Positions 16,124-24,614 of a DNA stretch of 64,000 bases are shown here, piece after piece. This DNA is from CAYXSX01 sp964467925 (lineage in GTDB: Bacteria; Pseudomonadota; Alphaproteobacteria; Micavibrionales; Micavibrionaceae), in the NCBI GenBank assembly GCA_964467925.1, contig CAYXSX010000002.1, positions 62,001 through 126,000 on the forward strand, in the 5' to 3' direction. Within the stretch, counting starts at the first letter, position 1. Each line of letters begins with the position of its first letter. The position numbers and the translations under genes were made by a program. Under the pieces are notes generated by a model. It did no database searches. It was given only the letters and a program-made list of their open reading frames with translations, and was not told the DNA's origin.

Positions 16124-17314
16124 TTAGAAGTTGATTTGAGTACCAAGCAGTACGCTTGTTGCATCAATGCTATCACCTGAAGTCAGACCGGAGACATTGT
16201 CGTGCTCAATGTAAGATACTGAGCCGCGGAATGTCATGCCAGGACCGTAAGTGTAAACCACACCGCCTGTGTAGCGGTCTGTTTCAACACCATCGTTACC
16301 TGTGTTACCGGTTACGTTCAGCGTGCCATCCTGGTTCATGTAGGATGCGCCAAGTTTGAACGCGCCGACAGTGTAGTCAACACCGACAACCAATGTGTCT
16401 TCTGAGTCTTTGTCTGCAGTGTTGCCGGCATTGCGGACATCACCGTAGTCGTCTTCAGAGTAAGAAGCACCGATACCAACAGGACCGATGTTCAGGTCCG
16501 CACCGACGTTCCATACAGTACGGTCGTCAGACGGGTTGCTGGCTGTGTTTGTGTTTTGCTCAAGGTCGATATGGGTGTAACCGGCACCAAGTGTGATGCC
16601 TACGTTGTCCATTTGACCTTCGTAGCGAACGCCGCCTTCATAAGCAGCGCCGAAAGCGTTGTTTACGTCGTTGTTGCGAACGCCTTCAAGGTCGTTTGCA
16701 TCGCCGCCGTTGTTGGCTGTGTCAGGTGTGTATGACAGACCAAGCTGGAAGCCGCTGAAAACAGGTGACAGATATGTCAGCTTGTCAGCGTAGCCTGTTG
16801 CGTTGGCTTCGTAGTCAATGCCGCTTGCAGTCACACCAGCTGTCAGAGAACCGGCAGCGGCTGTGTTTGTAGCTACGTTGTAGTTAACAGGCTGAACGTA
16901 CTGACGAAGACCGTCAACGTTGCTGTCAGCTGAAGGAGCTTCAACCTGCAGAAGGTACTGAGCGCCGTCTTCGGCACCAGCGTTAACACGGCCCCAGCCG
17001 CCGGAGAAGTAAGCATAGCTTTCTTCAACGTCGAAAGCATCGTCGCCGTCAGCTTCTGTTTCGATGTGCATACCAACAGTCAGACCGTTGTCCAGTGTTG
17101 TTTCACCGGAGAAGTGCACTTCTGTGTGGCGGATCATGTCGAAGTCACGAGCATCGCCAGTTGTAGCTGCTGTAGAACCAGCATCTTCATCTTGGTCAAC
17201 AAAGACGCCATAGCCTTTGAAGAAACCGCCGATGCCGAGGTCGACTTCAGCGTTTGCAGGAGCAGCGGCCATAACAAGACCACATACTGCAGCAGTTGCG
17301 AGTAGTTTTTTCAT
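16124..17314 (-). CDS. Outer-membrane porin
   Basis: This 396-residue general porin starts at the ATG at 17314, preceded by GGAGGAATAAAA, and has a clean signal peptide (MKKLLATAAVCGLVMAAAPANA). The mature protein is acidic and full of alternating beta-strand patterns, for example FKGYGVFVDQDEDAG, TVGMHIETEADGD and FQLGLSYTPDT. It ends in Phe (LLGTQINF), the usual OmpA/porin assembly signal. It fits the Gram-negative porin_4 type of 16-stranded barrels. Regular codon use and a strong terminator point to high expression. Confidence 0.93.
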   Translation of the reverse strand: MKKLLATAAVCGLVMAAAPANAEVDLGIGGFFKGYGVFVDQDEDAGSTAATTGDARDFDMIRHTEVHFSGETTLDNGLTVGMHIETEADGDDAFDVEESYAYFSGGWGRVNAGAEDGAQYLLQVEAPSADSNVDGLRQYVQPVNYNVATNTAAAGSLTAGVTASGIDYEANATGYADKLTYLSPVFSGFQLGLSYTPDTANNGGDANDLEGVRNNDVNNAFGAAYEGGVRYEGQMDNVGITLGAGYTHIDLEQNTNTASNPSDDRTVWNVGADLNIGPVGIGASYSEDDYGDVRNAGNTADKDSEDTLVVGVDYTVGAFKLGASYMNQDGTLNVTGNTGNDGVETDRYTGGVVYTYGPGMTFRGSVSYIEHDNVSGLTSGDSIDATSVLLGTQINF

Positions 17315-17674
17315 TTTTATTCCTCCAATCAAAACCCTAAACTCTAAAAGTTTTGACGAATTTTTTGGTTAAACAAAGGTTGTAACAAAAACGCTACAAC
17401 CCGATTGATACCTCCCCTAGAATAGGGAGGCTCTCGTAGTAAGCCAGTGTTCGGACGCATCGTCAATGCGATTTTGTGCAATTTTGTCACAGATTTTTGC
17501 GTTCGTTGCATTTTTGCAACACGCTGCGCAGCGAAAAAATCTCCTTTCGCTGCTCCGCCGACAGCCCTGAGCGGGTATGAATAATGCGGCGAAGCCAGTT
17601 TGGGCTTGAGCGCCTCCAAGGGAAATGCTACCAATTTCTCTCTTAATTCATGTGACGTAAAAGGACCGGAAAAC
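17315..17674. other. Divergent promoter region with small palindromes
   Basis: This 360-base gap lies between the porin and the DUF3576 lipoprotein. Palindromes are visible at 17379-17401 (GGTTGTA...TACAACC) and 17414-17432 (CCTCCC...GGGAGG). Small GCTGCGCAGC repeats occur near 17523. An open frame on the minus strand here is antisense to the lipoprotein signal and I do not accept it. Both gene promoters must lie here, but I cannot fix them. Confidence 0.5.
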
Positions 17675-18223
17675 ATGCGTAAAAATCCTGTGGTATTCCC
17701 ATTATTGCTTTTGCTCGTTTCGGGTGTTTTGGGCCTTGCGGCCTGCAGCCGTATCGGTGGTGTCGAGGGCGAGGCTAAATATCCCACCGGGATGGACCGT
17801 GCGGCAACCGAAGGCGACATTTATGCCGAGCCGAAGAGCATATTCGGCGATGGCGGGTTGCTTGGCTCGAAAAGTAAAAGGGGCGATGCCGATGAAACTT
17901 CCGGCATTGGCGTAAACGCTTTCCTGTGGCGCGCTGCGCTTGATACGGTTTCCTTTATGCCGCTGGCCAGCGCCGATCCGTTCGGCGGGGTGATTCTTAC
18001 CGACTGGTACGCGCCGCCGGAAAACGAGACTGAGCGTTTCAAGCTCAACGTCTTTATTCTGGGCAAACAGCTTCGCTCCGATGCGGTCCGTGTACGCGTG
18101 TTCCGTCAGGTGAAAAAGGGTGGAAACTGGCGGGATGAAGCTCCCGGCGAAGGCACAGAAACCAAGCTGGAAGACACAATCCTTACCCGCGCCCGCCAGC
18201 TCCGCGTCGCGCAGCTGAATTAG
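17675..18223 (+). CDS. DUF3576 lipoprotein
   Basis: The ATG at 17675, with AAAGGACC upstream, gives a lipoprotein signal (MRKNPVVFPLLLLLVSGVLGLAAC). The mature 160 residues contain GVNAFLWRAALDTVSFMPLASADPFGGVILTDWY and RFKLNVFILG, hallmarks of the alphaproteobacterial DUF3576 family. The family regularly sits just before leuS and lptE, so a role in the outer envelope is likely but unproven. leuS begins 14 bases downstream, so the pair is an operon. Confidence 0.88.
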   Translation: MRKNPVVFPLLLLLVSGVLGLAACSRIGGVEGEAKYPTGMDRAATEGDIYAEPKSIFGDGGLLGSKSKRGDADETSGIGVNAFLWRAALDTVSFMPLASADPFGGVILTDWYAPPENETERFKLNVFILGKQLRSDAVRVRVFRQVKKGGNWRDEAPGEGTETKLEDTILTRARQLRVAQLN

Positions 18224-18237
18224 GTTGGTGAAACCTG

Positions 18238-20889
18238 ATGAGTGAACGTTACAATATAAAAGAATCCGAAGCCCGTTGGCGTAAGGTCTGGCAGGACAAA
18301 AAGTCTTTTGAAGTTTCTGAAGATCCTTCGAAAGAGAAATATTACGTCTTGGCGATGCTGCCCTATCCCTCGGGCCGCATCCATGTTGGTCACGTGCGCA
18401 ATTATACGCTGTCCGACGTGGTGGCGCGTTACCGCAAGGCGCAGGGGTTTAACGTTCTTAATCCCATGGGTTGGGATGCTTTGGGCTTGCCGGCTGAAAA
18501 TGCCGCGATGGAACGCAATACGCATCCTGCCAAATGGACATACGGCAATATTGCCGAGATGAAAGCGCAGCTTCTCTCCATGGGTCTGGCGATTGACTGG
18601 AGCCGCGAGGTTGCTACATGTGATCCCGAATATTACATGCATGAACAGAAGATGTTCCTCGACTTCTATAAGAAGGGTATCGCGTATCGCAAGGAATCCG
18701 TGGTGAACTGGGATCCGGTCGATAACACTGTTCTGGCGAATGAACAGGTTGTGGATGGTAAGGGCTGGCGTACAGGCGCACCTGTGGAGCGCCGCAAGCT
18801 AAACCAGTGGTTCCTGAAGATTACCGATTACGGTGACGAATTGTTGGAATGCCTGCAGAAACTGGATCGCTGGCCGGATAAAGTCCGCCTGATGCAGGAA
18901 AACTGGATCGGGAAATCCCGCGGTCTTCAGTTCAAATGGGATATTGTCGGTACGGATAAACAGATCGAAGCCTTCACAACCCGCCCCGATACGTTATTTG
19001 GCGCGTCCTTTATGGGTTTAGCGCCTGACCATCCACTGGCGCAGGAACTGGCGGGCGATAAGCCGGGTTTTGCCGAATTCCTGAAAAAATGCCAAAGCGT
19101 CGGTACATCCGAAGAAGCTCTGGCGCAGGCCGAAAAGCTCGGTTTTGATACAGGTTATAAGGCCAAACACCCGCTGCTTGACCGTGAAGTCCCTATTTAC
19201 GTGGCGAATTTCATCCTGATGGATTACGGCACAGGCGCGATTTTCGGTGTGCCGGCCCATGACCAGCGTGACTATGATTTTGCGACGAAATACGATCTTC
19301 CTATTATTCAGGTGGTAGAGCCGTTGGAAGGCGATATGCCCGAAGACGGTCCCTATATTGATGACGGCACGGCCGTAAATTCTGAATTCTTAGATGGCTT
19401 GCGCAAGGACGAAGCGATTGATGCCATGATCGCGAAATGCGAGGAAATCGGCAACGGTTTCGGTACGACACAATTCCGTCTTCGTGACTGGGGTGTATCC
19501 CGCCAGCGTTACTGGGGCTGCCCGGTGCCGATGGTCTATTGCGATGACTGCGGCATGGTTCCCGTGCCAGAGGATCAGCTTCCGGTAAAGCTGCCCGAGG
19601 ATGTGACCTTCGATAAGCCGGGTAATCCGCTGGATCATCATCCGACATGGAAACACACAACCTGCCCCGAATGCGGCGGCAAGGCAGAGCGCGAGACAGA
19701 CACGTTCGATACGTTCTTTGAAAGCAGTTGGTATCAGTTCCGTTATTGCGATGCGCAGAACGATAAAAAAGGCTTCGATGCGGATAAGGTTAATTACTGG
19801 GCGCCTGTCGATCAGTATATCGGCGGCGTAGAGCATGCTGTGCTTCACCTTTTATACGCGCGCTTCTTCACCAAAGCCCTGCGCGATTGCGGATATCTTA
19901 ATTTTGACGAGCCCTTCACCGGCCTCTTTACGCAGGGCATGGTAACGCATGCGACATTCAAGGGGCCTGACGGCAAATATCTCTTCCCGTCTGAAGTCGA
20001 AAGCAAGGACGGCAAATGGGTGACGATTGATGGCGGCAAACCCGTAACGATGGGCCGCGTTGAGAAAATGTCAAAATCCAAGCGTAATGTGATCGACCCA
20101 CAGGATATCATTGATACGTATGGTGCGGACGCTGCGCGTTTGTTCATCCTGTCCGATTCCCCGCCGGAGCGTGATCTGGAATGGACGGAAAGCGGTATCG
20201 AGGGCGCTTGGCGTTACATCAACAAGATGTACGCGACCGTGAGCGAGCTTGCGCCGAGCTTGCCTCCTGCTGGTACGCCTGTTGCCTCCAATCTGTCTGA
20301 TGAAGCGCAAAAACTTCGCGCGGAAACGCATAAGGCTATCAAGGGCGTGGCGGAAGACATTGAAAACTTCCACATGAATAAGGCGGTGGCACGTATCCGC
20401 AGTCTCTCGAATGCGATTGAGCAATATAATAAACGTCATCCTGACCGCAGCGAGACGCAGTCGGGCGGAGTGGAAGGATCTCATGCAACAAAAGGAGATC
20501 CTTCGGCTTCGGCACTTCGTGCCTACGCTCAGGATGACAATGAGAGGGCGGTCTTGCGCGAAGCTCTCGAAACGCTGATCAAGCTGTTCAACCCCATGAT
20601 TCCGCATTTGGCCGAAGAGCTCTGGAGCATACTGGGTCACAAAACGCTGCTCGCTGATGAAAGCTGGCCCGAGGCCGATGAATCCCTGATGGCGACCGAA
20701 AGCGTCACCATAGGCGTACAGGTTAACGGCAAATTGCGTGCCTCCATCACCCTTCCGGTCGATGCCGACAAGAAACTCTTCGAAGAAGCCGCGTTGGCGC
20801 AGGACAACGTGCAGAAAGCCATCGAGGGCAAAGCGGTGCGAAAAGTCATCGTCGTGCCGGGCCGTATTGTCAACGTTGTTGTAGGATAA
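18238..20889 (+). CDS. leuS: LeuS, leucyl-tRNA synthetase
   Basis: This class Ia synthetase charges tRNA-Leu. The HIGH-equivalent motif is in PYPSGRIHVGHVRNY and the KMSKS loop is KMSKSKRN. The editing domain shows TRPDTLFGASFMGLAPDHP, and a zinc module shows CDDCG and CPECGG. The protein is 883 residues; the excess over the roughly 860-residue norm is explained by an insertion of about 35 residues (733-767). This insertion is a palindromic repeat translated in frame between two helices of the anticodon-binding domain. The flanking sequence aligns on both sides (ending IEQYN, resuming NERAVLREAL), so the enzyme should still fold. Confidence 0.97.
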   Translation: MSERYNIKESEARWRKVWQDKKSFEVSEDPSKEKYYVLAMLPYPSGRIHVGHVRNYTLSDVVARYRKAQGFNVLNPMGWDALGLPAENAAMERNTHPAKWTYGNIAEMKAQLLSMGLAIDWSREVATCDPEYYMHEQKMFLDFYKKGIAYRKESVVNWDPVDNTVLANEQVVDGKGWRTGAPVERRKLNQWFLKITDYGDELLECLQKLDRWPDKVRLMQENWIGKSRGLQFKWDIVGTDKQIEAFTTRPDTLFGASFMGLAPDHPLAQELAGDKPGFAEFLKKCQSVGTSEEALAQAEKLGFDTGYKAKHPLLDREVPIYVANFILMDYGTGAIFGVPAHDQRDYDFATKYDLPIIQVVEPLEGDMPEDGPYIDDGTAVNSEFLDGLRKDEAIDAMIAKCEEIGNGFGTTQFRLRDWGVSRQRYWGCPVPMVYCDDCGMVPVPEDQLPVKLPEDVTFDKPGNPLDHHPTWKHTTCPECGGKAERETDTFDTFFESSWYQFRYCDAQNDKKGFDADKVNYWAPVDQYIGGVEHAVLHLLYARFFTKALRDCGYLNFDEPFTGLFTQGMVTHATFKGPDGKYLFPSEVESKDGKWVTIDGGKPVTMGRVEKMSKSKRNVIDPQDIIDTYGADAARLFILSDSPPERDLEWTESGIEGAWRYINKMYATVSELAPSLPPAGTPVASNLSDEAQKLRAETHKAIKGVAEDIENFHMNKAVARIRSLSNAIEQYNKRHPDRSETQSGGVEGSHATKGDPSASALRAYAQDDNERAVLREALETLIKLFNPMIPHLAEELWSILGHKTLLADESWPEADESLMATESVTIGVQVNGKLRASITLPVDADKKLFEEAALAQDNVQKAIEGKAVRKVIVVPGRIVNVVVG
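20435..20538. repeat. Palindromic repeat inserted in frame in leuS
   Basis: The outer arms GTCATCCTGA (20435-20444) and TCAGGATGAC (20529-20538) are perfect complements. An inner hairpin pairs AAGGATCTC (20474-20482) with GAGATCCTT (20495-20503). The 104-base element adds no stop and shifts no frame. It encodes a polar Gly/Ser/Asp-rich loop starting HPDRSETQSGG. Confidence 0.9.
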
Positions 20890-20954
20890 TTTTGTTGCAC
20901 TTTTTTTTGTCATAGCATAGACAGTGTTTCCAGAATTACTGGAAAGGTAGGTTT

Positions 20955-21413
20955 ATGTTATTAACATGGATTGAGTTACGTAAGAAATTTGCTAAATCTA
21001 ATGTGCAACCAATTAGTGAGGCAGAAAAAGTAAAGCAGCAAAATCGTTTTGCATTAGCCTTGGGCTGGGATTGTATAGTATGGGGTCAATTTGGCAGATT
21101 GTTTCCAGGTTTCCCCGAAATTCTTAATAACCACTTATCTAATTTAGGCGATGTTATGATGGGCGCTTCCATGTTTGACTGGGCGCAAGCCAGCCTTTGC
21201 CAGCGCTTTAATTATAAGGTCGTGTCTCGACCTTTAATGTCTTTAGCGATTGCCTATAGTGTCTTTACGGCTTATGAAGTATTCCAGACTGCGACGGAAA
21301 AAAGAGAACACGATTGGAGAGACCAATTGGCCTATACTATTTCGGCGGCGGGATATCTGGCATTGAGAAGAAGGCCAGAGCAAGAGCAGATTTCTGGTTC
21401 TGAGCCGCGATAA
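20955..21413 (+). CDS. Hypothetical protein
   Basis: This 152-residue protein is unrecognised. It is amphipathic, with possible membrane-associated stretches around RPLMSLAIAYSVFTAYEVF and LAYTISAAGYLALRRR. The ATG follows GGAAAGGTAGGTTT. Its composition is clearly more AT-rich than leuS upstream and lptE downstream. It is the first of three unknown genes lying between leuS and lptE, which are usually adjacent in related genomes. Confidence 0.6.
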   Translation: MLLTWIELRKKFAKSNVQPISEAEKVKQQNRFALALGWDCIVWGQFGRLFPGFPEILNNHLSNLGDVMMGASMFDWAQASLCQRFNYKVVSRPLMSLAIAYSVFTAYEVFQTATEKREHDWRDQLAYTISAAGYLALRRRPEQEQISGSEPR

Positions 21414-21458
21414 AATTTAGTATAGTGTGTTTCAGTGTACTGTAATTAGAGGTTTCAG

Positions 21459-21788
21459 GTGTTAGAAGACAGACGCATTACGTTCGAGCCGACCGAGCTC
21501 TATCACGCGATTTACGCGCATTGCAAACGCGCCAACCAGAAAACGCCGCCATCGGGCGAGATTGAAAGCGTAAGCTTCAAGGATAAGGCTGCGGATAGCA
21601 CCGATATTGTAAATATCAAGCTCGTGGACAAGAACGAGCGTACAAGCGTGGACTTAAAATACGGTGAAGCCTTTGTCGCTGCGGCTCTCATCATGTATTG
21701 CCGCGGCGTCGGCGTACCTGTGCCCAAGGCGGCGAAAAAATCCATCGAGATCACCAGTAACCGCATCGTCCTTCGCGCGGTGATGTAG
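21459..21788 (+). CDS. Conserved-looking hypothetical protein
   Basis: This 109-residue soluble protein starts with GTG. It has alternating strand and helix patterns (RRITFEPTELYHAIYAHCKR, IESVSFKDKAADSTDIVNIK, KYGEAFVAAALIMYCRGVGV, KKSIEITSNRIVLRAVM). The GC content and codon choice match the core genes better than its two unknown neighbours do. No enzymatic motif is visible, and I assign no function. Confidence 0.65.
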   Translation: MLEDRRITFEPTELYHAIYAHCKRANQKTPPSGEIESVSFKDKAADSTDIVNIKLVDKNERTSVDLKYGEAFVAAALIMYCRGVGVPVPKAAKKSIEITSNRIVLRAVM

Positions 21789-21896
21789 GCGTAAAGTCTC
21801 GTTGCTTACCGAATTAAAGGCTCCGGCGTAATTAATTTCTTGCAGTTTTGTTTTCCATAGTGTATTAGCTCGGGTTTGAACGTTAAGGAGATTATT

Positions 21897-22442
21897 ATGG
21901 GAGTACAAATACCTCACGCACTTAAACAGGCATGGCATGTTTGTGATAGCGCAATCAGAGCTACGGGGACTGTTATTTTTACACCGGCTGAAGCCATTGA
22001 TTTTGTTCGTCGACACGATGCCGATGAAGAATTTGTTTTTAACTTCGGAAGAGTGTTAGAACAGGGCGGTATGCCAGATTGGGAACAGCAAGATCATTTT
22101 AAGACGCTACTTTTCTCGCAGAACAGAGAGACTAAAGATTTAGCGCGTGGGATTGTTTTGAAGCACGTGCCTATTAATGCAGAATTTGAGGGGCGCCTCT
22201 TGCATGACCTGTATTTGATGGCGATTACTTCAGAGAATCCCGTTGAAATGCGCACTGATATCGTGGCTTTTTTGGCAGATTTGATGGAAGAGGGAGCATC
22301 TGCTCAAAAAATCAGAGAAAAACTGTTACAGATCGCTAAAGATGCAGGGAATATCGAAATTAAACAAGCAGTACGCTCTGTTCTTTTTCCCAGAAATTCC
22401 GAAACACTCGTAATCCGTGACGATTTGGTACACGAAGGCTAG
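21897..22442 (+). CDS. Hypothetical helical protein
   Basis: The ATG at 21897 has an excellent site (TTAAGGAGATTATT). The 181-residue product is mostly helical, with segments such as EGRLLHDLYLMAITSENPVE and AQKIREKLLQIAKDAGN that suggest a HEAT-like or other helical repeat. No signal peptide or membrane segment is seen. It ends 3 bases before lptE, so it may feed transcription into it. It is AT-rich and probably an accessory gene placed between leuS and lptE. Confidence 0.65.
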   Translation: MGVQIPHALKQAWHVCDSAIRATGTVIFTPAEAIDFVRRHDADEEFVFNFGRVLEQGGMPDWEQQDHFKTLLFSQNRETKDLARGIVLKHVPINAEFEGRLLHDLYLMAITSENPVEMRTDIVAFLADLMEEGASAQKIREKLLQIAKDAGNIEIKQAVRSVLFPRNSETLVIRDDLVHEG

Positions 22443-22445
22443 TCC

Positions 22446-22979
22446 ATGGACAAACGGCTCTTTTCCTGCTTAAAAGGGCGTATGAAATTTAACGTACTTC
22501 TTTTATCGCTTTTGCTCTTGGCCGCCTGCGGTTTTCATCCGCAATATGGCGTGAATAAGTACACCTCTCACGGCGCGGAAGAACATCTGGCGCTGGTGCA
22601 TATCGAGGGCATTCCCGACCGCGAGGGTCAGTATTTGCGCAATGCCCTGATCGACCGTTTTTACCGCGACGGCCGCCCGGATAAGGTCGCTTATATTCTA
22701 AATGTTGAGGATATCCGCGAAGTGCGCGAAGATCTCGATATCACCAAAGATTCTGATTCCACCCGCGGTCAGCTCCGCCTTTCCACCCGCATGAAACTCC
22801 GCAAGGCGACGAGCGGAGAGATATTGCTCGACCGGAATTTGCGCGCGATCACCAGCTATAACATTCTGGGCAGTGAGTTCACCAACCGCGTGGCCGAGGA
22901 AAATGCGCGCCAGAATGCGCTCGACGACCTTGCCGCGCAGATCGAGCTTCAGATCGTACTTTACCTGAAAAGGCAGTAA
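22446..22979 (+). CDS. lptE: LptE, LPS-assembly lipoprotein
   Basis: LptE plugs the LptD barrel and helps insert lipopolysaccharide into the outer membrane. The signal and lipobox are clear (KFNVLLLSLLLLAACGFHPQYG). The family core is seen in IPDREGQYLRNALIDRF and QLRLSTRMKLRKATSGEIL. The ending DDLAAQIELQIVLYLKRQ fits the family. Two starts are possible: ATG 22446, close to the previous stop, or ATG 22482, which gives a shorter signal peptide with AAAAGGGCG upstream. holA, its usual next neighbour, is displaced by about 6 kb of other genes. Confidence 0.9.
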   Translation: MDKRLFSCLKGRMKFNVLLLSLLLLAACGFHPQYGVNKYTSHGAEEHLALVHIEGIPDREGQYLRNALIDRFYRDGRPDKVAYILNVEDIREVREDLDITKDSDSTRGQLRLSTRMKLRKATSGEILLDRNLRAITSYNILGSEFTNRVAEENARQNALDDLAAQIELQIVLYLKRQ

Positions 22980-22981
22980 TC

Positions 22982-23482
22982 ATGGCCGAAACCCTTACCA
23001 TTACAAAAGGCGCGTCCAAGGCGGAAATTTACGAGGAAATCCTGCCGCAAATCTCTGCGCTGGTGGCCGCGGAAGAGGACATGACCGCCAATCTTGCCAA
23101 TATCGCGGCTGTACTTAATGCGGCCTTCGGGCATCTATGGATCGGGTTTTATATTCGCCGCGGTAATGACCTTGTACTCGGGCCGTTTCAGGGGCCGCTC
23201 GCCTGTACGCGTATACCGGTCGAGCCCACCCCAAGGGGCGTATGCGGCGCGTCCGCTTCGCAAATGAAAACCCTCGTTGTGCCTGATGTCGAGGCTTTCC
23301 CCGGCCACATCGCTTGCTCCAGCCTGTCGAAATCGGAAATCGTCGTACCGCTTGTGGCGGCTGGGCAGACAAAAATGGTGCTCGATATCGACAGTACGTC
23401 CCTAAGTACGTTCGATGAGACCGACCGCGATTATTGCGAACAGATCATGGAAATGATCAAGGCCCGTCATTTCACTGACTAA
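22982..23482 (+). CDS. msrC: Free methionine-(R)-sulfoxide reductase (fRMsr, GAF domain)
   Basis: This cytosolic enzyme reduces free methionine-R-sulfoxide to methionine. The single GAF domain of 166 residues has all three expected cysteines: Cys75 in LACTRIP, Cys88 in RGVCGAS and Cys112 in HIACSS. The family strands FGHLWIGFYIRRG and LVLGPFQGPLACTRI are intact, as is LVVPDVEAFPGHIAC. It starts 2 bases after lptE and so is probably co-transcribed. Its stop overlaps the stop of the convergent AhpD-like gene by 4 bases. It opens the block of sulfur-related genes between lptE and holA. Confidence 0.94.
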   Translation: MAETLTITKGASKAEIYEEILPQISALVAAEEDMTANLANIAAVLNAAFGHLWIGFYIRRGNDLVLGPFQGPLACTRIPVEPTPRGVCGASASQMKTLVVPDVEAFPGHIACSSLSKSEIVVPLVAAGQTKMVLDIDSTSLSTFDETDRDYCEQIMEMIKARHFTD

Positions 23483-23844
23483 GCTGCCTGCGCCTTTCCG
23501 GCTGTTGCCGCCAATTCCTCGTCCCAGACTTTCATCGCCCGTCGTACGTGCGGAATCGTGATCGACCCGCCCACCAGCATGGCGACGGAGACAGTCTCGG
23601 CCAGTTCCTCGGACGTCACCCCCGCCTTGTGGCATTCGATCAGGTGGTAAAGGATGCAATCGTCACAACGCAGCACCAGCGAGGTCGAAAACCCCAACAG
23701 CTCCTTGGTCTTCATGTCCAGCGCGCCGGGTTGGTACGTGGCGGCATCAAGCCCGTAAAACGTTTTCTGCGCCCGGTTGGCATACTTCGCCAGAATTTCG
23801 TTGTACGCGCTGCGCTCACTCTGGAATTCTTCAACTTTGGACAT
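23479..23844 (-). CDS. AhpD/carboxymuconolactone decarboxylase-family protein
   Basis: This 121-residue all-helical protein has the AhpD-type redox site Cys60-x-x-Cys63-x-x-x-His67 (LRCDDCILYHLIECHKAG) with the preceding ELLGFSTSLVLRCDD helix. Such proteins act as peroxidases or disulfide reductants. The close CMD-family pattern VTSEELAETVSVAMLVGGS follows. The ATG at 23844 (with GGGAGAGACAACC upstream) is preferred to the longer frame from 23907. Its substrate cannot be told from sequence. Confidence 0.88.
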   Translation of the reverse strand: MSKVEEFQSERSAYNEILAKYANRAQKTFYGLDAATYQPGALDMKTKELLGFSTSLVLRCDDCILYHLIECHKAGVTSEELAETVSVAMLVGGSITIPHVRRAMKVWDEELAATAGKAQAA

Positions 23845-23927
23845 GGTTGTCTCTCCCTTTTTATATGGCATTTCTTTACCGTATGGGTCGGCCATAAAAT
23901 TGTCCAAGTTTTTCTATAGAAAACACC

Positions 23928-23956
23928 TTGACAGTAATTCCGTAATAACTTTATAA
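23928..23956 (+). promoter_or_regulatory. Sigma-70 promoter of the first SAM-II-like leader
   Basis: A perfect -35 TTGACA (23928-23933) is separated by 17 bases from TTATAA (23951-23956). Transcription should begin near 23963, about 20 bases before the conserved leader structure. Confidence 0.8.
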
Positions 23957-23978
23957 AGAGCTATCTCTCGGTTTTCGG

Positions 23979-24102
23979 GCGTTCGCGGCATTTGATGGTC
24001 AAGCTTGCACCGCGTTACCAAAGCTAAAGCGCCACAGTCCGAAAACCTCATGTTTTCACCGCTGTGGTCTCCACAATTTGGAAACCCGGCGGGCAAAAGG
24101 CT
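23979..24102 (+). ncRNA. SAM-II-like riboswitch leader, copy 1
   Basis: The aptamer core at about 23983-24030 has a P1 helix CGCGG/CCGCG, the loop ATTTGATGGT, TTGCA before the 3' P1 strand, ACCAAA able to pair with the loop as a pseudoknot, and the conserved GCTAAAG. This order matches the SAM-II (metA, SAM_alpha) class. A hairpin follows at 24032-24067: CCACAG/CTGTGG with an inner GAAAAC/GTTTTC stem. Copy 2 (26852-26980) keeps the outer stem but has a different inner pair (GGAAA/TTTCC), which supports RNA structure. There is no U-tract, and the gene start lies 90 bases downstream, so the switching mechanism is unclear. The core departs slightly from the consensus just after P1. Confidence 0.72.
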
Positions 24103-24190
24103 TGTGGCGACACATTTCTCCCGACGGAAATTTTTAATTGTCCAGACCGCCTTTCGCGGCCTGAACCTGTTGCTTAAAGGAGAAATTGAA

Positions 24191-24511
24191 ATGCGCGTTG
24201 CTGTAGCTTTTAAAGAATGTGTGGTTGATAACGGCGAGAATGGGCGCATAAGTGTCGTTGAAATCCGTGCCGTAGAAACCTCAGCCCCTGTCGGGGAAGA
24301 ATCTGCCGATACGCTTCTGGTCACTTTGGGTAAACGCTATTTTGACTTCCTTGGCGGGGACGCAGTGGTTAAGCCCCTTTTTCAAAAGGCTGTCGATTTT
24401 GTTCAAGGCGGCGGGGCAGAATTCACGCCCGACACATATCTTGACCATGTGGCGTTGGATTTCGTTCAAAAGGCTTATAACGCGCAGCCACTCCACCCTG
24501 CTCATGCATGA
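24191..24511 (+). CDS. Hypothetical protein downstream of the SAM-II-like leader
   Basis: The ATG at 24191 follows TTAAAGGAGAAATTGAA, a strong ribosome site. The 106-residue acidic protein starts MRVAVAFKECVVDNGENG and has two-layer alpha/beta character with no recognisable family, signal or membrane segment. Its place directly behind a SAM-II-like leader and promoter suggests it is made according to SAM level. It is followed about 100 bases later by another unknown gene on the same strand, so the two may share the transcript. Confidence 0.7.
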   Translation: MRVAVAFKECVVDNGENGRISVVEIRAVETSAPVGEESADTLLVTLGKRYFDFLGGDAVVKPLFQKAVDFVQGGGAEFTPDTYLDHVALDFVQKAYNAQPLHPAHA

Positions 24512-24614
24512 TCTTCAATCATTACAAGCGGCCTTATCCAGCTTTTGGCGGAATATAATTGACATAATAAATTAATATCTATATAACTGGACTATCAACT
24601 TTTTTGAGGCATTC

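Noticed and set aside
17344..17820. Open frame of 158 codons antisense to the DUF3576 lipoprotein
   Set aside because: It has no ribosome site or family and covers the promoter and signal region of a well-supported gene.
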